This document shows, in pieces, positions 8,712 to 19,738 of a stretch of DNA of 64,000 bases. The position numbers were made by a program, and so were the translations under genes. Source of the stretch: Microbacterium schleiferi (GTDB lineage Bacteria; Actinomycetota; Actinomycetes; Actinomycetales; Microbacteriaceae); NCBI RefSeq assembly GCF_020781975.1, contig NZ_JAJGNI010000003.1, positions 186,001 to 250,000 of the forward strand. Reading direction: 5' to 3'. A model generated the notes under the pieces. That model saw only the letters and a list, made by a program, of their open reading frames with translations, made no database searches and had not been told where the DNA came from. Position 1 is the first letter of the stretch; each line of letters opens with the position of its first letter.

Positions 8712-10355
8712 TCAGTCGGGGTAGGGAACGGGCCAGCGTGGCTCGGGCACCGGCCAGCCGGCCTCGCGCAGCGCGCGGCGCGACAGCTCGCGCGCCGAGT
8801 ATGGCGTGCGGACGCCCCGGATGTCGCGGTAGTCCTGATGGCCCGGCCCTGCCCAGAGGATCGCGTCGCCGTCGCCGACGAGCGCGACAGCCTCGACGAT
8901 CGCCCGCTCGGGCGGCGAGTACTCGTAGATCTCGGCATCCGGACGCGCTCGCCGTGCACCCTCCAGCAAGGTCGCCCGAATCGAATCCGGGTCCTCGAAT
9001 CTCGGGTGGTGGTCGGTGATGACCAGGATGTCGCTGCCCTCGACCGCGGTGCGGCCCATGTCGTGGCGTTTGCTCTTGTCACGGTCACCATCGGCGCCGA
9101 AGAGCATGAGCACGCGCCCCGGCGTGACGCGGCGGACCGCGGCGAGCGTCTTCTCGAAGGCATCGGGGGAGTGGCCGAAATCGACGTAGATCGCGGGACC
9201 AGTGGGGCCAGAGACGAGCTCGGTTCGACCGGGCAAGTACGCGCGGATGACGTCATTGTCGAGGGCCCGCGTGATGCGTTCCCAGTCGTAGCCGGCCTCG
9301 AAGATCATGACGATCGCCTGGGCGGCGTTGGCGGCCATGTGGCGCCCGATCACCGGCACCGTCGTGGACAGCGAGCGACCTCCGGGACCCGACAGGCGGA
9401 AACGTGTGCCGTCGGGCAGTTCGTCGAGGATCTCGACAGTCCAGTCCGCTGCTGCTGCCGCATCCGGGTCAGCGGCGATCGCGGGGGTTCCGATCGTGAC
9501 GTAGGGCACCTCGCAGGCAGCGACGACATCGGCGCCCGATGCCGAGTCGAGGCAGATCACGGCTCGGCGCGAGCGGTCGGGGCGAAAGAGCGGGAGCTTG
9601 GCCTGAAAGTACTCAGCCATATCGGCGTAGTCGTCGAGGTGATCGTGCGAGAGATTGGTGAAGCCCGCAACGTCGAACACGATCCCGTCCACACGTTGGC
9701 GGCTCAGGGCCTGGGCGCTGACCTCGATGGCGACTGCCTCGACGCCGCGCTCGCGCATGAGGGCGAGCAGGGCGTGCATCTCGTAGGCCTCGGGAGTGGT
9801 GAGGCGGGACACGATGACATCGCCGGCGATGTGGCGTTCGGCGGTCGATGAGAGTCCGGCGGTGACGCCGAGCTGCGTCAGGATGCCCTCGAGCAGGTGG
9901 GACACGCTCGTCTTGCCGTTCGTGCCGGTCGTGCCGAACAGGATCGGAAGCGTGTCGTTCGGCCCGGTCGCATAGACCCACGCCGACAGGGCGCCGAGGC
10001 TCCCGCGGGGGTCGGGGACAACGATCGTCGGCAGGCCGCTGGCCAGGGCGCGCTCGCGGCCCTCGGCATCCGTGACGACAGCGACGGCGCCTCGCGCTGC
10101 GGCATCGTCCGCGAACTCCGCGCCGTGGCGCGTCCCTCCCTGGACGGCGACGAAGAGGTCGCCGGGGCGGAGGTCTGCGGTCGCGAGGGTGAGACCGGTG
10201 ACGGATGCCGAGGCGTCGGTGTCCGCATCCTGATCGCCGCCGCCGACGCGCTGCTCGATCGGTGCTCCGAGGTGTGCCGCGAGGTCCGCGAGGCGGTGCG
10301 CGGGCGGGTTCTGCGGCCGGAGCACGGGCGGCAGGTTCGCGGGATCTGTCGTCAT
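8712..10355 (-). CDS. Mur ligase family protein, MurE-like
   Basis: The 547-residue protein has the three Mur-ligase domains: an N-terminal UDP-binding region (about 40-140), the ATP-binding P-loop GTTGTNGKTS (about 152), the carbamylated-lysine region and a C-terminal domain (about 385-530). MurE enzymes add the third-position diamino acid to UDP-MurNAc-L-Ala-D-Glu in the cytoplasm. Where DAP-type MurE has TDDNPR, this protein reads TDHHPR, so the amino-acid selectivity loop is altered, consistent with a non-DAP substrate or a paralogue. It is not in a dcw cluster here. The start has GGAGG five bases upstream. Confidence 0.8.
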   Translation of the reverse strand: MTTDPANLPPVLRPQNPPAHRLADLAAHLGAPIEQRVGGGDQDADTDASASVTGLTLATADLRPGDLFVAVQGGTRHGAEFADDAAARGAVAVVTDAEGRERALASGLPTIVVPDPRGSLGALSAWVYATGPNDTLPILFGTTGTNGKTSVSHLLEGILTQLGVTAGLSSTAERHIAGDVIVSRLTTPEAYEMHALLALMRERGVEAVAIEVSAQALSRQRVDGIVFDVAGFTNLSHDHLDDYADMAEYFQAKLPLFRPDRSRRAVICLDSASGADVVAACEVPYVTIGTPAIAADPDAAAAADWTVEILDELPDGTRFRLSGPGGRSLSTTVPVIGRHMAANAAQAIVMIFEAGYDWERITRALDNDVIRAYLPGRTELVSGPTGPAIYVDFGHSPDAFEKTLAAVRRVTPGRVLMLFGADGDRDKSKRHDMGRTAVEGSDILVITDHHPRFEDPDSIRATLLEGARRARPDAEIYEYSPPERAIVEAVALVGDGDAILWAGPGHQDYRDIRGVRTPYSARELSRRALREAGWPVPEPRWPVPYPD

Positions 10356-10407
10356 GGCGCCTCCATCTTCTCACCCGCGCACTGGGCTGACTCAAAGGCA
10401 GAGCCGA

Positions 10408-10413
10408 TAGCGT
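10408..10413 (+). promoter_or_regulatory. -10 hexamer TAGCGT of rseP (leaderless)
   Basis: TAGCGT is followed by six bases and GTG 10420. Confidence 0.6.
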
Positions 10414-10419
10414 GGCGGC

Positions 10420-11733
10420 GTGGATGTAGTCGCCTTCATCGTCGGTGTCGTCGTGCTCGTTGTGGGCCTGGCGGTGTCGATCGCGCTGCATGAGATCGGC
10501 CACCTCGTCCCCGCGAAGCGATTCGGGGTGCGCGTCGGCCAGTACATGGTCGGTTTCGGACCCACGCTGTGGTCCCGTCGCCGCGGCGAGACCGAGTACG
10601 GCGTGAAGGCGATACCGCTCGGCGGCTACATCTCCATGGCTGGAATGTACCCACCCTCGCCGGCTGCGCGCGCTGCAGACGGCGGAACAGTCTCGGGACG
10701 TGCCGGGGGCGGCTTTTTCGCGACGATGGTGCAGGATGCCCGCGCGGCGAACGACGAAACACTCGACGGCGCCGACGACGACCGCGTCTTCTATCGGCTG
10801 CCGGTCTACAAGCGCGTGATCATCATGCTCGGTGGTCCGCTCATGAACCTGGTTTTCGCGGTCGTTCTGATGACGCTTGTGCTCAGCGGCATCGGTGTGC
10901 AGACCGTGACGAACACCGTCGCGTCGGTGAGCGCCTGCGTCCCCGCCGAGGCTGGCCAGGAATGTCAGGCCGGCGATCCGCCGTCACCGGCGGCGGCAGC
11001 AGGCATCCAACCCGGCGATGTCATCGTGTCGGTGGGTGGTCAGGAGGTCTCTGATTTCGCCACGGCAGCTGCCCTCATCCAGGCAGCTCCGGGCCAGAGC
11101 GTACCGATCGTGGTCGACCGCGACGGCCAGCGTCTCACCCTGTCGGTGACACCCGACTCCGTGACCCGTCAGGTCGTCGATCAGGACGGGCAGCGTGTCG
11201 AGAACCAGGTCGGGGTCATCGGCGTCACCGGGACTCTTGACTACGTGCGTCAGCCGATCTGGTCAGGCCCCATCGCTGCGGTCGACAATGTCGGAACCGT
11301 TGCCGGGATCATCGTGCAACTTCCTGTCAAGGTCTACGAAACGGCGGCGACGCTGGTGACCGGTGCCGAGCGCGATCCGAACGGGCCGCTCAGTATCGTC
11401 GGCGCCGGGGCGATCGCGGGAGAGGTCGCGGCAACCGACGCCCCGGTCGTCAATCGCATCGCCGTGATCCTGTCGCTGCTGGCGTCGCTGAACATCGCGC
11501 TGTTCGTGTTCAACCTCTTGCCACTTCTCCCCCTGGATGGTGGTCACATCGTCGTGGCGCTGTGGGGCGGCATCCGCAACTGGTGGGCGCGGATTCGCGG
11601 GCGTGCTGAACCGGCCCCGATCGACGCGACCAGACTCGTGCCCCTGACGTTCGTCGTGGTGATAGCCCTGATCGCGATGACCGCGGTCCTGATCATCGCC
11701 GACCTCGTGAACCCCATCCCGCTCTTCGGCTGA
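10420..11733 (+). CDS. rseP: RIP/site-2 intramembrane metalloprotease (RseP family)
   Basis: This 437-residue M50-family protease has the zinc-binding HEIGH in its first helix (about residue 25), a PDZ domain in the middle (about 170-240, PAAAAGIQPGDVIVSVGGQ) and the second-metal motif NLLPLLPLDGG in the third helix near residue 367. Four transmembrane segments are apparent. Such enzymes cut membrane-embedded anti-sigma factors or signal-peptide remnants. An unusual-looking insertion of about 45 residues (SMAGMYPPSPAARAADGG onward) between helices one and two is typical of actinobacterial Rip1-like proteins. It sits between dxr and ispG, the conserved location. Confidence 0.93.
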   Translation: MDVVAFIVGVVVLVVGLAVSIALHEIGHLVPAKRFGVRVGQYMVGFGPTLWSRRRGETEYGVKAIPLGGYISMAGMYPPSPAARAADGGTVSGRAGGGFFATMVQDARAANDETLDGADDDRVFYRLPVYKRVIIMLGGPLMNLVFAVVLMTLVLSGIGVQTVTNTVASVSACVPAEAGQECQAGDPPSPAAAAGIQPGDVIVSVGGQEVSDFATAAALIQAAPGQSVPIVVDRDGQRLTLSVTPDSVTRQVVDQDGQRVENQVGVIGVTGTLDYVRQPIWSGPIAAVDNVGTVAGIIVQLPVKVYETAATLVTGAERDPNGPLSIVGAGAIAGEVAATDAPVVNRIAVILSLLASLNIALFVFNLLPLLPLDGGHIVVALWGGIRNWWARIRGRAEPAPIDATRLVPLTFVVVIALIAMTAVLIIADLVNPIPLFG

Positions 11734-11763
11734 GCGAGTCGCGCGGCCGACGCGCCGCGGGGA

Positions 11764-13689
11764 TCACTCCGGGGCGAGGGCCCACTCGATGAGCTGATGC
11801 AGGGTCGACATGCCGTCGCGCGAGAGGATCGATTCGAGGTGGCCCTGCACCGAGGCGAATCCGGTGCCCCGAAGGGCGTAGACGTCGCCCGTTGCCGGAT
11901 CCGCTGCGATCTCCACACCGGCAATCGTCGTTCCCGAAGCGCAGCGCGCCGTGAACGTGTTGTAGAAGCCGATCGAGGCGGGTTGTCCGAAGACATCGAC
12001 GGTCAGCTGCAGGCCCTGGTGGGGTTGCGCCAGCGGAGCGAGGTCGATGCCGAGCTCGCTGGCGAGGATCTGATGGCTCAGACACACCGTCAGCAGCGGT
12101 GCCGATGCCGCGCGGCGCCGCGCGATGATCTCTCGCAGCCGGGCCATGCGGGCCGACGACGGATCCAGCGGGTCGCCGGGGCCGGGGCCCGAGACCAGCA
12201 GCTCCGCCGCGTCGACCTCGTCATCGGTAACGGCATCCCACGGCACAATCGAGACGTCGAGGCCGAGGTGGCTCAACTGGTGCGCGAGCATCGTCGTGAA
12301 GCGGTCTTCGGCATCGATGACCAGCGCGCGTCGCCCCGCGAACGGTCCGGCGCCTGCCTGTTCCTGCGGGTTCAGCCAGAACGGCGCGAGCCGGGCATTC
12401 CGGGACTCCAGGAGTGCGGCGATCGTCGGGTCGTCAGCCAACCGGGCAGGGGCAGCGGCGGGGGCATCCTCGTCGAGAATCACAACAGCGGGCCGGACTT
12501 CGCGCGGGATCGCGCCGATCGCGCCCAACACGCCCGCAGCCTTGCCATGTGTTTCGCTGACCTCGCCGTAGGGGTCGGAGTGGCGCACCAGCGTGGCGCC
12601 GACAGGCACCCGCAGGCGTCCGTTCTCGATATAGGCGGTGCGGATCAGGATCGGGGCGTCGAGGTCGTGGGTGACAGCGTCAGTTCCCTGGCCGGGGGCG
12701 GCGTCCGTGCGTGGCGTGAACAATGCGGCGACGCCCGAGTAGTAGCCGCGGGGTGTCGTCTCGTGACGGGTGATGACCGTGCACGCGTTCTGCATGGGGG
12801 AGCCGGTGACCGTGGGTGCGAACATCGTCTCGCGCAGGATGTCGCGCGGGTCCAGCTTGCTCGAGCCCCGCAGCATGTACTCGGTGTGCGTGAGACGGGA
12901 CATCTCTTTCAGGTGCGGGCCGGTGATGCGTCCGCCGTCCGTGCACACGGCGCTCATCATCTTGAGCTCTTCGTCGACGACCATGAACAGCTCTTCGGTC
13001 TCTTTCGTGGAGCGCAGGAACTCGCTGAGGTTGTCGACGGTGGCCCCGCCCTCGGGGTGGCGGAATGTCCCCGATATCGGATTCATCGTGACGATGCCTG
13101 CCTCGGCGCTCACGTGAGCCTCGGGACTCGCTCCGACCGCCACGTGGCTGTCGGTCACCACCGCGAAGGTCCAGTAGGCGCCGCGCTCGTGCTCGAGCAA
13201 CGCCCGGAACCAGGCGAGGGCCGCCACCCGCGGGTCAGCATCGACATCCGCCGTGAAATCGCGACGGATGACGAAGTTGGCGCCTTCGCCGCGCCCGATC
13301 TCATCGGCGATGACCCGGCGCACGATGTCGGCGTACGCCTCGTCGTCGATGTCGAACCCGGCGTCCCGCAGCGGGATGACGTCGTGGGGAAGGACGGCCA
13401 GCGCTTCGTCTCGCGGATACGTGGCGCGCTCCGTGATGACAAGACACCGCAACGGTGCGCCGTCATCGTGGCACGCGAATCCGCGCTCTCTCACCTGTCG
13501 GAACGGAACGAGCGCGAGAACCTCTCGCGGCGTGCCGTCGGCTGCCAGGAGCGGGATGTCGCGCAGCAGCTCCACGTCGATAACCTCGCCGGTGAGCACC
13601 TCGACGGTTGCGGAGTCACGGGCGAGGATCGCGAACGGCATGTCGCTGGTGGCGAGTCCGGCGAGGGAGGGAAGGGGAGTCCCGGTCAT
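11764..13689 (-). CDS. PhzE-type fused anthranilate synthase (chorismate-binding plus glutamine amidotransferase)
   Basis: The 641-residue protein joins a chorismate-utilising domain (about 100-420, with NPISGTFRHP, ELKMMSAVCTDGG and TVTGSPMQNAC) to a class I glutamine amidotransferase (about 445-635). The GATase cysteine is in LTVCLSHQ and the His-Glu pair in SVQGHLES, which departs from the usual QFHPES but keeps the catalytic residues. Family members make anthranilate or 2-amino-2-desoxyisochorismate from chorismate and glutamine. A Trp-codon leader peptide and attenuator upstream argue for a role in tryptophan supply rather than phenazines. No other trp or phz gene is adjacent. It converges on rseP. 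Confidence 0.85.
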   Translation of the reverse strand: MTGTPLPSLAGLATSDMPFAILARDSATVEVLTGEVIDVELLRDIPLLAADGTPREVLALVPFRQVRERGFACHDDGAPLRCLVITERATYPRDEALAVLPHDVIPLRDAGFDIDDEAYADIVRRVIADEIGRGEGANFVIRRDFTADVDADPRVAALAWFRALLEHERGAYWTFAVVTDSHVAVGASPEAHVSAEAGIVTMNPISGTFRHPEGGATVDNLSEFLRSTKETEELFMVVDEELKMMSAVCTDGGRITGPHLKEMSRLTHTEYMLRGSSKLDPRDILRETMFAPTVTGSPMQNACTVITRHETTPRGYYSGVAALFTPRTDAAPGQGTDAVTHDLDAPILIRTAYIENGRLRVPVGATLVRHSDPYGEVSETHGKAAGVLGAIGAIPREVRPAVVILDEDAPAAAPARLADDPTIAALLESRNARLAPFWLNPQEQAGAGPFAGRRALVIDAEDRFTTMLAHQLSHLGLDVSIVPWDAVTDDEVDAAELLVSGPGPGDPLDPSSARMARLREIIARRRAASAPLLTVCLSHQILASELGIDLAPLAQPHQGLQLTVDVFGQPASIGFYNTFTARCASGTTIAGVEIAADPATGDVYALRGTGFASVQGHLESILSRDGMSTLHQLIEWALAPE

Positions 13690-13729
13690 GGATCGGTCTT
13701 TCGTCGTGGGGCGGCCACCCTCACAAAGA

Positions 13730-13782
13730 AGACCGCCCCGGGGGCGGTCTCAGGATCAACGAGCACACCGCCTCAGACGGTG
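13730..13782 (-). promoter_or_regulatory. Tryptophan transcription attenuator
   Basis: Reading the minus strand after the leader peptide, four mutually exclusive segments can be seen: 1 (CACCG, 13782-13778), 2 (GGCGGTG, 13772-13766), 3 (AGACCGCCCC, 13750-13741) and 4 (GGGGCGGTCT, 13739-13730). 1:2 pair as CACCG/CGGTG, 2:3 pair as GGCGGT/ACCGCC (antiterminator), and 3:4 form a 10-bp GC-rich stem followed by TCTTT (terminator). Segment 1 overlaps the end of the leader peptide just after its two Trp codons, the classical ribosome-stalling arrangement. Confidence 0.82.
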
Positions 13783-13808
13783 GGCCACCATGGGGTGCTC
13801 GCGAACAT
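13773..13808 (-). CDS. trpL: Trp leader peptide (MFASTPWWPTV)
   Basis: ATG at 13808-13806 opens an 11-codon frame encoding MFASTPWWPTV, ending in TGA at 13775-13773. Two consecutive TGG codons precede the first arm of the attenuator. The ATG lies six bases after a TAGTTT -10 (13820-13815), so the message begins with the leader start codon. When charged tRNA-Trp is scarce, ribosomes should stall at the TGG pair and favour the antiterminator, allowing transcription of the downstream PhzE-type gene. Confidence 0.85.
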   Translation of the reverse strand: MFASTPWWPTV

Positions 13809-13814
13809 GCGCCG

Positions 13815-13820
13815 AAACTA
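13815..13820 (-). promoter_or_regulatory. -10 hexamer TAGTTT of the Trp leader transcript
   Basis: TAGTTT is followed by six bases and the leader-peptide ATG, the same geometry as the neighbouring leaderless genes. Confidence 0.6.
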
Positions 13821-13874
13821 CCACAGCGCTGCTGCGCTGCGCCGAGTCTCTGGCGCTCGGGTGCCAGCTCGCAA

Positions 13875-13880
13875 TACATT
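13875..13880 (+). promoter_or_regulatory. -10 hexamer TACATT of the 2TM protein gene (leaderless)
   Basis: TACATT is followed by six bases and ATG 13887. It supports this start over longer upstream frames. Confidence 0.55.
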
Positions 13881-13886
13881 CGAGAC

Positions 13887-14168
13887 ATGACAGATCCGCA
13901 GGGTAGTGGTTCCGACGAGCTCCGCCAGCGCGCGGTCGCAAGTCTTCGCGCAAAGCAGGGGTTCTGGTACACCCTGGCGACATGGGTGGTGCTCTCCATC
14001 TTTTTTGTTCTCATTTGGGCGCTGACGGGGATGGGGTACTTCTGGCCCGCCTGGCCGATCGCTGGAATCGCGATCGGGGTTGCCTTCGCGGGCTTCAACG
14101 CGTACGGTCCGACCCGCGGCGCGCTCGCCGAGAGCAAGATCCAGGACGAGATGCGCCGACTGCAGTAG
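13887..14168 (+). CDS. Small 2TM-domain membrane protein
   Basis: The 93-residue protein starts with a polar segment (MTDPQGSGSDELRQRAVASL), followed by two transmembrane helices (about 28-48 and 54-72) separated by GMGYFWPAWP, and a short charged tail. This fits the 2TM (PF13239) family, in which the two helices often accompany sensor or regulatory proteins; its function is unknown. The start was chosen on the leaderless promoter and on the strong membrane-protein composition from this point. It is immediately upstream of ispG. Confidence 0.78.
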   Translation: MTDPQGSGSDELRQRAVASLRAKQGFWYTLATWVVLSIFFVLIWALTGMGYFWPAWPIAGIAIGVAFAGFNAYGPTRGALAESKIQDEMRRLQ

Positions 14169-14215
14169 CGCCGACCCACCTCGGCGACCTCGGCCTGCCA
14201 CCCAGCCGGAATGCG

Positions 14216-14221
14216 TAGGCT
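14216..14221 (+). promoter_or_regulatory. -10 hexamer TAGGCT of ispG (leaderless)
   Basis: TAGGCT is followed by six bases and GTG 14228, identical to the dxr promoter geometry. Confidence 0.65.
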
Positions 14222-14227
14222 GGTCCC

Positions 14228-15379
14228 GTGCCAGCTGTGAACATCGGAATGCCGAAGGTCCCCGAAACCCTCGCTCCGCGCCGCAAGAGCCGCCAGATCA
14301 AGGTGGGTAAGGTCCTTGTCGGCGGAGATGCGCCCGTCAGCGTCCAATCGATGACGACGACGCCGACGACCAACATCAACGCCACGCTGCAGCAGATCGC
14401 CGAGCTCACGGCATCCGGATGCGAGATCGTGCGCGTGGCAGTGCCGTCGCAGGATGACGCTGACGTGCTGCACATCATTGCGGCAAAGAGCCAGATTCCG
14501 GTGATCGCCGACATCCACTTCCAGCCGAAGTACGTCTTCCAAGCCATCGACGCCGGTTGCGCGGCGGTTCGCGTCAATCCCGGCAACATCCGCAAGTTCG
14601 ACGACCAGGTCGGGGCGATCGCGAAGGCCGCGCAAGCGGCTGGGGTGTCGCTGCGGATCGGTGTCAATGCCGGGTCGCTCGACCGGCGCCTGCTGGAGAA
14701 GTACGGCAAGGCGACTCCCGAGGCGCTCATGGAGAGCGCGGTGTGGGAGGCCTCGCTGTTCGAAGAACACGACTTCCACGACTTCAAGATTTCGGTCAAA
14801 CACAACGATCCCGTTGTGATGGTCAAGGCCTACCGGTTGCTCGCCGAACGGGGTGACTGGCCGTTGCACCTCGGGGTGACCGAGGCCGGTCCCGCCTTCC
14901 AGGGCACCATCAAATCCGCTACCGCCTTCGGCATCCTGCTGGGTGAGGGGATCGGCGACACCATCCGCGTTTCGCTGTCTGCGCCGCCCGCCGAAGAGGT
15001 GAAGGTCGGGCACCAGATTCTGCAGTCGCTGAACTTGCGTGAGCGAAAGCTCGAGATCGTGTCGTGCCCCTCATGCGGGCGAGCCCAGGTCGACGTGTAT
15101 TCCCTGGCCGACAACGTCACCGAGGGACTCAAAGACATGACGGTGCCGCTGCGCGTGGCTGTCATGGGGTGCGTCGTGAACGGACCGGGAGAAGCCCGGG
15201 ATGCCGACCTGGGCGTTGCCTCCGGCAACGGCAAGGGTCAGATCTTCGTCAAGGGCGAGGTCATCAAGACGGTTCCCGAGTCCGAGATCGTCGCCACTCT
15301 CATTGCAGAGGCCAACCGGCTCGCCGACGAGATGGGCCCCGACGCCCCGCTCGGTACTGCGCAGGTCGTCACGAGCTGA
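14228..15379 (+). CDS. ispG: 4-hydroxy-3-methylbut-2-en-1-yl diphosphate synthase (GcpE)
   Basis: IspG reduces 2-C-methyl-D-erythritol 2,4-cyclodiphosphate to HMBPP, a late MEP-pathway step, using a [4Fe-4S] cluster. The 383-residue protein has the TIM-barrel N-terminal part ([24 protein letters not shown]) and the cluster-binding cysteines in SCPSCGRAQ and [10 protein letters not shown] near the C-terminus. Length is normal for the two-domain bacterial form. It shares promoter architecture with dxr, suggesting parallel constitutive expression. Confidence 0.96.
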   Translation: MPAVNIGMPKVPETLAPRRKSRQIKVGKVLVGGDAPVSVQSMTTTPTTNINATLQQIAELTASGCEIVRVAVPSQDDADVLHIIAAKSQIPVIADIHFQPKYVFQAIDAGCAAVRVNPGNIRKFDDQVGAIAKAAQAAGVSLRIGVNAGSLDRRLLEKYGKATPEALMESAVWEASLFEEHDFHDFKISVKHNDPVVMVKAYRLLAERGDWPLHLGVTEAGPAFQGTIKSATAFGILLGEGIGDTIRVSLSAPPAEEVKVGHQILQSLNLRERKLEIVSCPSCGRAQVDVYSLADNVTEGLKDMTVPLRVAVMGCVVNGPGEARDADLGVASGNGKGQIFVKGEVIKTVPESEIVATLIAEANRLADEMGPDAPLGTAQVVTS

Positions 15380-15388
15380 GAAGCCCCG

Positions 15389-15416
15389 GACTCCCACGCG
15401 CCTGGGTCCGGGAGTC
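15389..15416. terminator. Possible bidirectional terminator between ispG and mak
   Basis: GACTCCC at 15389-15395 pairs with GGGAGTC at 15410-15416. The right arm touches the mak stop codon. The stem is short (7 bp) and no T-tract is evident. Confidence 0.4.
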
Positions 15417-16857
15417 TAGGACCTCGCAACGCGTTCGAGCGCCTCCAGCGGGATCGAAACCCACGTGGGCCGGTTGCGGATCTCGTACATGACCTCGTAC
15501 ACCGCCTTATCAGCGACGTAAGCGTCCAGCAGCACACGGTGAGGCCCGGTGAGGTCCGCGCCGGTGTCGCCGTCGCTGCCGTCATCGGATGCCGCAGCCG
15601 CGACGTACGCCGCGACGAAGTGCTCGCGAGCGCGGGCTGACCACTCGCGCGCGCGCTCTGCTCGCAGAGCCCCCGCCTCATCGGTATCGGTGTCCGAAGC
15701 CCAGGACACCTCGATCATCGCCGCCGCGTAGTCGAACGAACGCAGCATTCCGGCAACATCCCGCCACGGCGAATCCGGAAGAGAGCGCTGCTCGAACGGC
15801 CGGCCCGGTTCACCCTCGAAGTCGACGATGCGCCATCCGTGCGAGGTACGCAGAGTCTGGCCGAGGTGCAGGTCGCCATGCACGCGCTGAACCTCGAGGG
15901 TGTCAAGTGCGGCGACAGCGTCATAGAGGGCGTGCAGTTGCGGGACGCTGGCCTCAAGCCCGGGGACCGACCGGCGCGCGTGGTCGAGGCGACCCCGCAT
16001 CGCGTCGGCGAGCTCCGCCGTGGTGCCGGCACCGCGGCGCTCGGCGGGAAAGCGCGACCGCATCAGGGCATGGACCTGCGCGAGGGCCGCACCCAGACGC
16101 GCGGCCTCGCCGGCGAAGTCACCTCCGGAGTCCCCCGCACGCTGCTCGGGATCTGCGAGGAGCGCGCGAACGCTGGCGACGGCCAGCTCGAATCCGTCGG
16201 TCGCCGTCGCCAGGAACTCTTGCAGCATCGCCGTCTGCAGCAGCTGCCCCTCGACCTCGACCTCCACCCAGCCGTACAACTGTGCGATGTGTTCGGAGCC
16301 GCCGCGTGTGAGTTCCTCATGGATCTCGATGTCGGGGTTCGTTCCGGGGCTCACCTTGCGGAACAGCTTCATGATCGCGGTGTCATCGAACCGCGCCGAC
16401 GAGTTCGACTGCTCACCGGTCATCGGTGACGAGACGAGCGAGTCGTCCAGGGGTTCGCCGCCTGCGACACGGTGGAAGCGCAGCCGATCGACCTGCGCGG
16501 TTCCCGTGGCCTCCGCCGCGATGAACCCGTCCAGCCAGATGCGCATCGCCTCGCGGTCGTGCACCGCGTCGTAGAGGTGGATGTGGCCGGCATCCGTGTC
16601 GATGCCCCCGAGGTAGGCGTGGCTGATTCGCTCTTCAACGTCGGGGTAGCCGCTCAGCGGCACCTGATACAGCTCGCTGCCGGCATCCTGATCGCGATAG
16701 GTCACCGTGAGGAGGTAAACGGTCAGAGACGGCCGCCCCTGGCGAGCAGGCACGTCCGCGATGCTGCGTACCTGTTCGACCTCGAATGGCCGCCCCTTGC
16801 CGCCGAACCAGCGGGTGCGTACCAAATAGCTCTCCAGGAGAGCGGCGTCGGGCGCGG

Positions 16858-16861
<4 letters not shown>
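15416..16861 (-). CDS. mak: Maltokinase
   Basis: Maltokinase phosphorylates maltose with ATP to maltose 1-phosphate, which GlgE polymerises into alpha-glucan. The 481-residue protein begins with [13 protein letters not shown], characteristic of Mak and its fusions, and carries the kinase-like catalytic loop VHGDLHLGQ (about 330) and the metal-binding VDFEGEP (about 350). The start overlaps the treS stop by four bases, so the two are translated as one operon. Together with TreS it forms the trehalose-to-maltose-1-phosphate route. GlgE is not in the window. Confidence 0.92.
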
Positions 16862-18624
<1,763 letters not shown>

Positions 18625-18718
18625 CTGTTCCTCCCGTGGTTCCGGATGTCGGAGGGCCTGTCGTCTGCCTAACCTGCCACACGCGCCTGTCCGATGCCAT
18701 CCCCTTGCGCTCGCGCGC

Positions 18719-19738
18719 TCAGTCCCATAGGCGCCAATAGGCGTTGATCGCGGGCTGCCCGCCGAGGTGGGCGTACAGCACCGTCGAGTCTTGGGGAATG
18801 TCGCGGCTGCGCACCAGGTCGATCAGCCCGGCCAGGGACTTTCCTTCGTAGACGGGGTCGGTGATCATGGCCTCCAGCTGCGCGCCGAGCGCCATCGCGG
18901 CCATTGTCGAGTCGACCGGGATGCCGTACAGGTCACCAGCCCAGCCTTCGAGCACCTGGATCTCGTCGTCTCGGAGGTCGCGGCCTAGTTCGATGAGGCT
19001 GGCGGTGTTCCGCGCGATCCGCGCTACCTGCTCCCGCGTCTTCTCGATCGTTGCCGATGCGTCGATCCCGATGATCCGGCGGCGCACTCCGGTCAGCTCC
19101 TCCAAGGCTGCGAAGCCGGCGATCATGCCGGCGTGGGTGGACCCGGTCACCGTGCAGACGATGATCGTGTCGAAGAAGACCCCGAGCTGCTTCTCCTGTT
19201 CGGCGACCTCGAAGGCCCAGTTGGCGAATCCCAGTCCGCCCAGCGGGTGCTCTGACGCTCCCGCCGGGATCGGATACGGCACGCCGCCGGCATCCTCGAC
19301 TTCCTGCAGCGCCGTCTTCCACGAGTCCCGGATGCCGATGTCGAACCCCGCGTCGTCGAGGCGCGAGTCTGCTCCCATCATCCGGGTGAGCAGGATGTTG
19401 CCCACTTTGTCGTTGGTGGGGTCCTCCCACGGCACCCACTTCTCTTGCACGAGCCGGGCCTTCAAACCGAGGTGGGCCGCAACAGCTGCCACCTGTCGCG
19501 TGTGGTTGGACTGGTAACCGCCGATGGAGACGAGGGTGTCTGCGCCCGAGGCGATGACGTCGGGGACGATGTACTCGAGCTTGCGGACCTTGTTACCGCC
19601 GTACGCCAGGCCGCTGGAGACATCCTCGCGCTTGGCCCAGATCTGCGCGCCGCCGAGGTGGTTGCTCAGGCGAGCGAGGTGGTGGACCGGGCTCGGTCCG
19701 AACGTGAGCGGGTAGCGGGGGAACTCATGGAGCTTCAT
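18719..19738 (-). CDS. acdS: 1-aminocyclopropane-1-carboxylate deaminase
   Basis: ACC deaminase is a PLP enzyme that breaks the plant ethylene precursor ACC into 2-oxobutyrate and ammonia. The 339-residue protein follows the Pseudomonas enzyme closely from the N-terminus ([17 protein letters not shown]). The PLP lysine is K50 in [10 protein letters not shown], with S77-N78 next. Residues that separate true ACC deaminases from D-cysteine desulfhydrases are present: Y297-E298 in DPVYEGKS and L325 in YAHLGG. It overlaps the upstream GntR gene by four bases, so it is probably controlled by that regulator. This suggests a plant-associated lifestyle. Confidence 0.9.
   Translation of the reverse strand: MKLHEFPRYPLTFGPSPVHHLARLSNHLGGAQIWAKREDVSSGLAYGGNKVRKLEYIVPDVIASGADTLVSIGGYQSNHTRQVAAVAAHLGLKARLVQEKWVPWEDPTNDKVGNILLTRMMGADSRLDDAGFDIGIRDSWKTALQEVEDAGGVPYPIPAGASEHPLGGLGFANWAFEVAEQEKQLGVFFDTIIVCTVTGSTHAGMIAGFAALEELTGVRRRIIGIDASATIEKTREQVARIARNTASLIELGRDLRDDEIQVLEGWAGDLYGIPVDSTMAAMALGAQLEAMITDPVYEGKSLAGLIDLVRSRDIPQDSTVLYAHLGGQPAINAYWRLWD

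Noticed and set aside
11797..13890. A 697-codon open frame opposite the PhzE-type gene
   Set aside because: It is a shadow of a conserved two-domain enzyme, and it would also run across the Trp attenuator.
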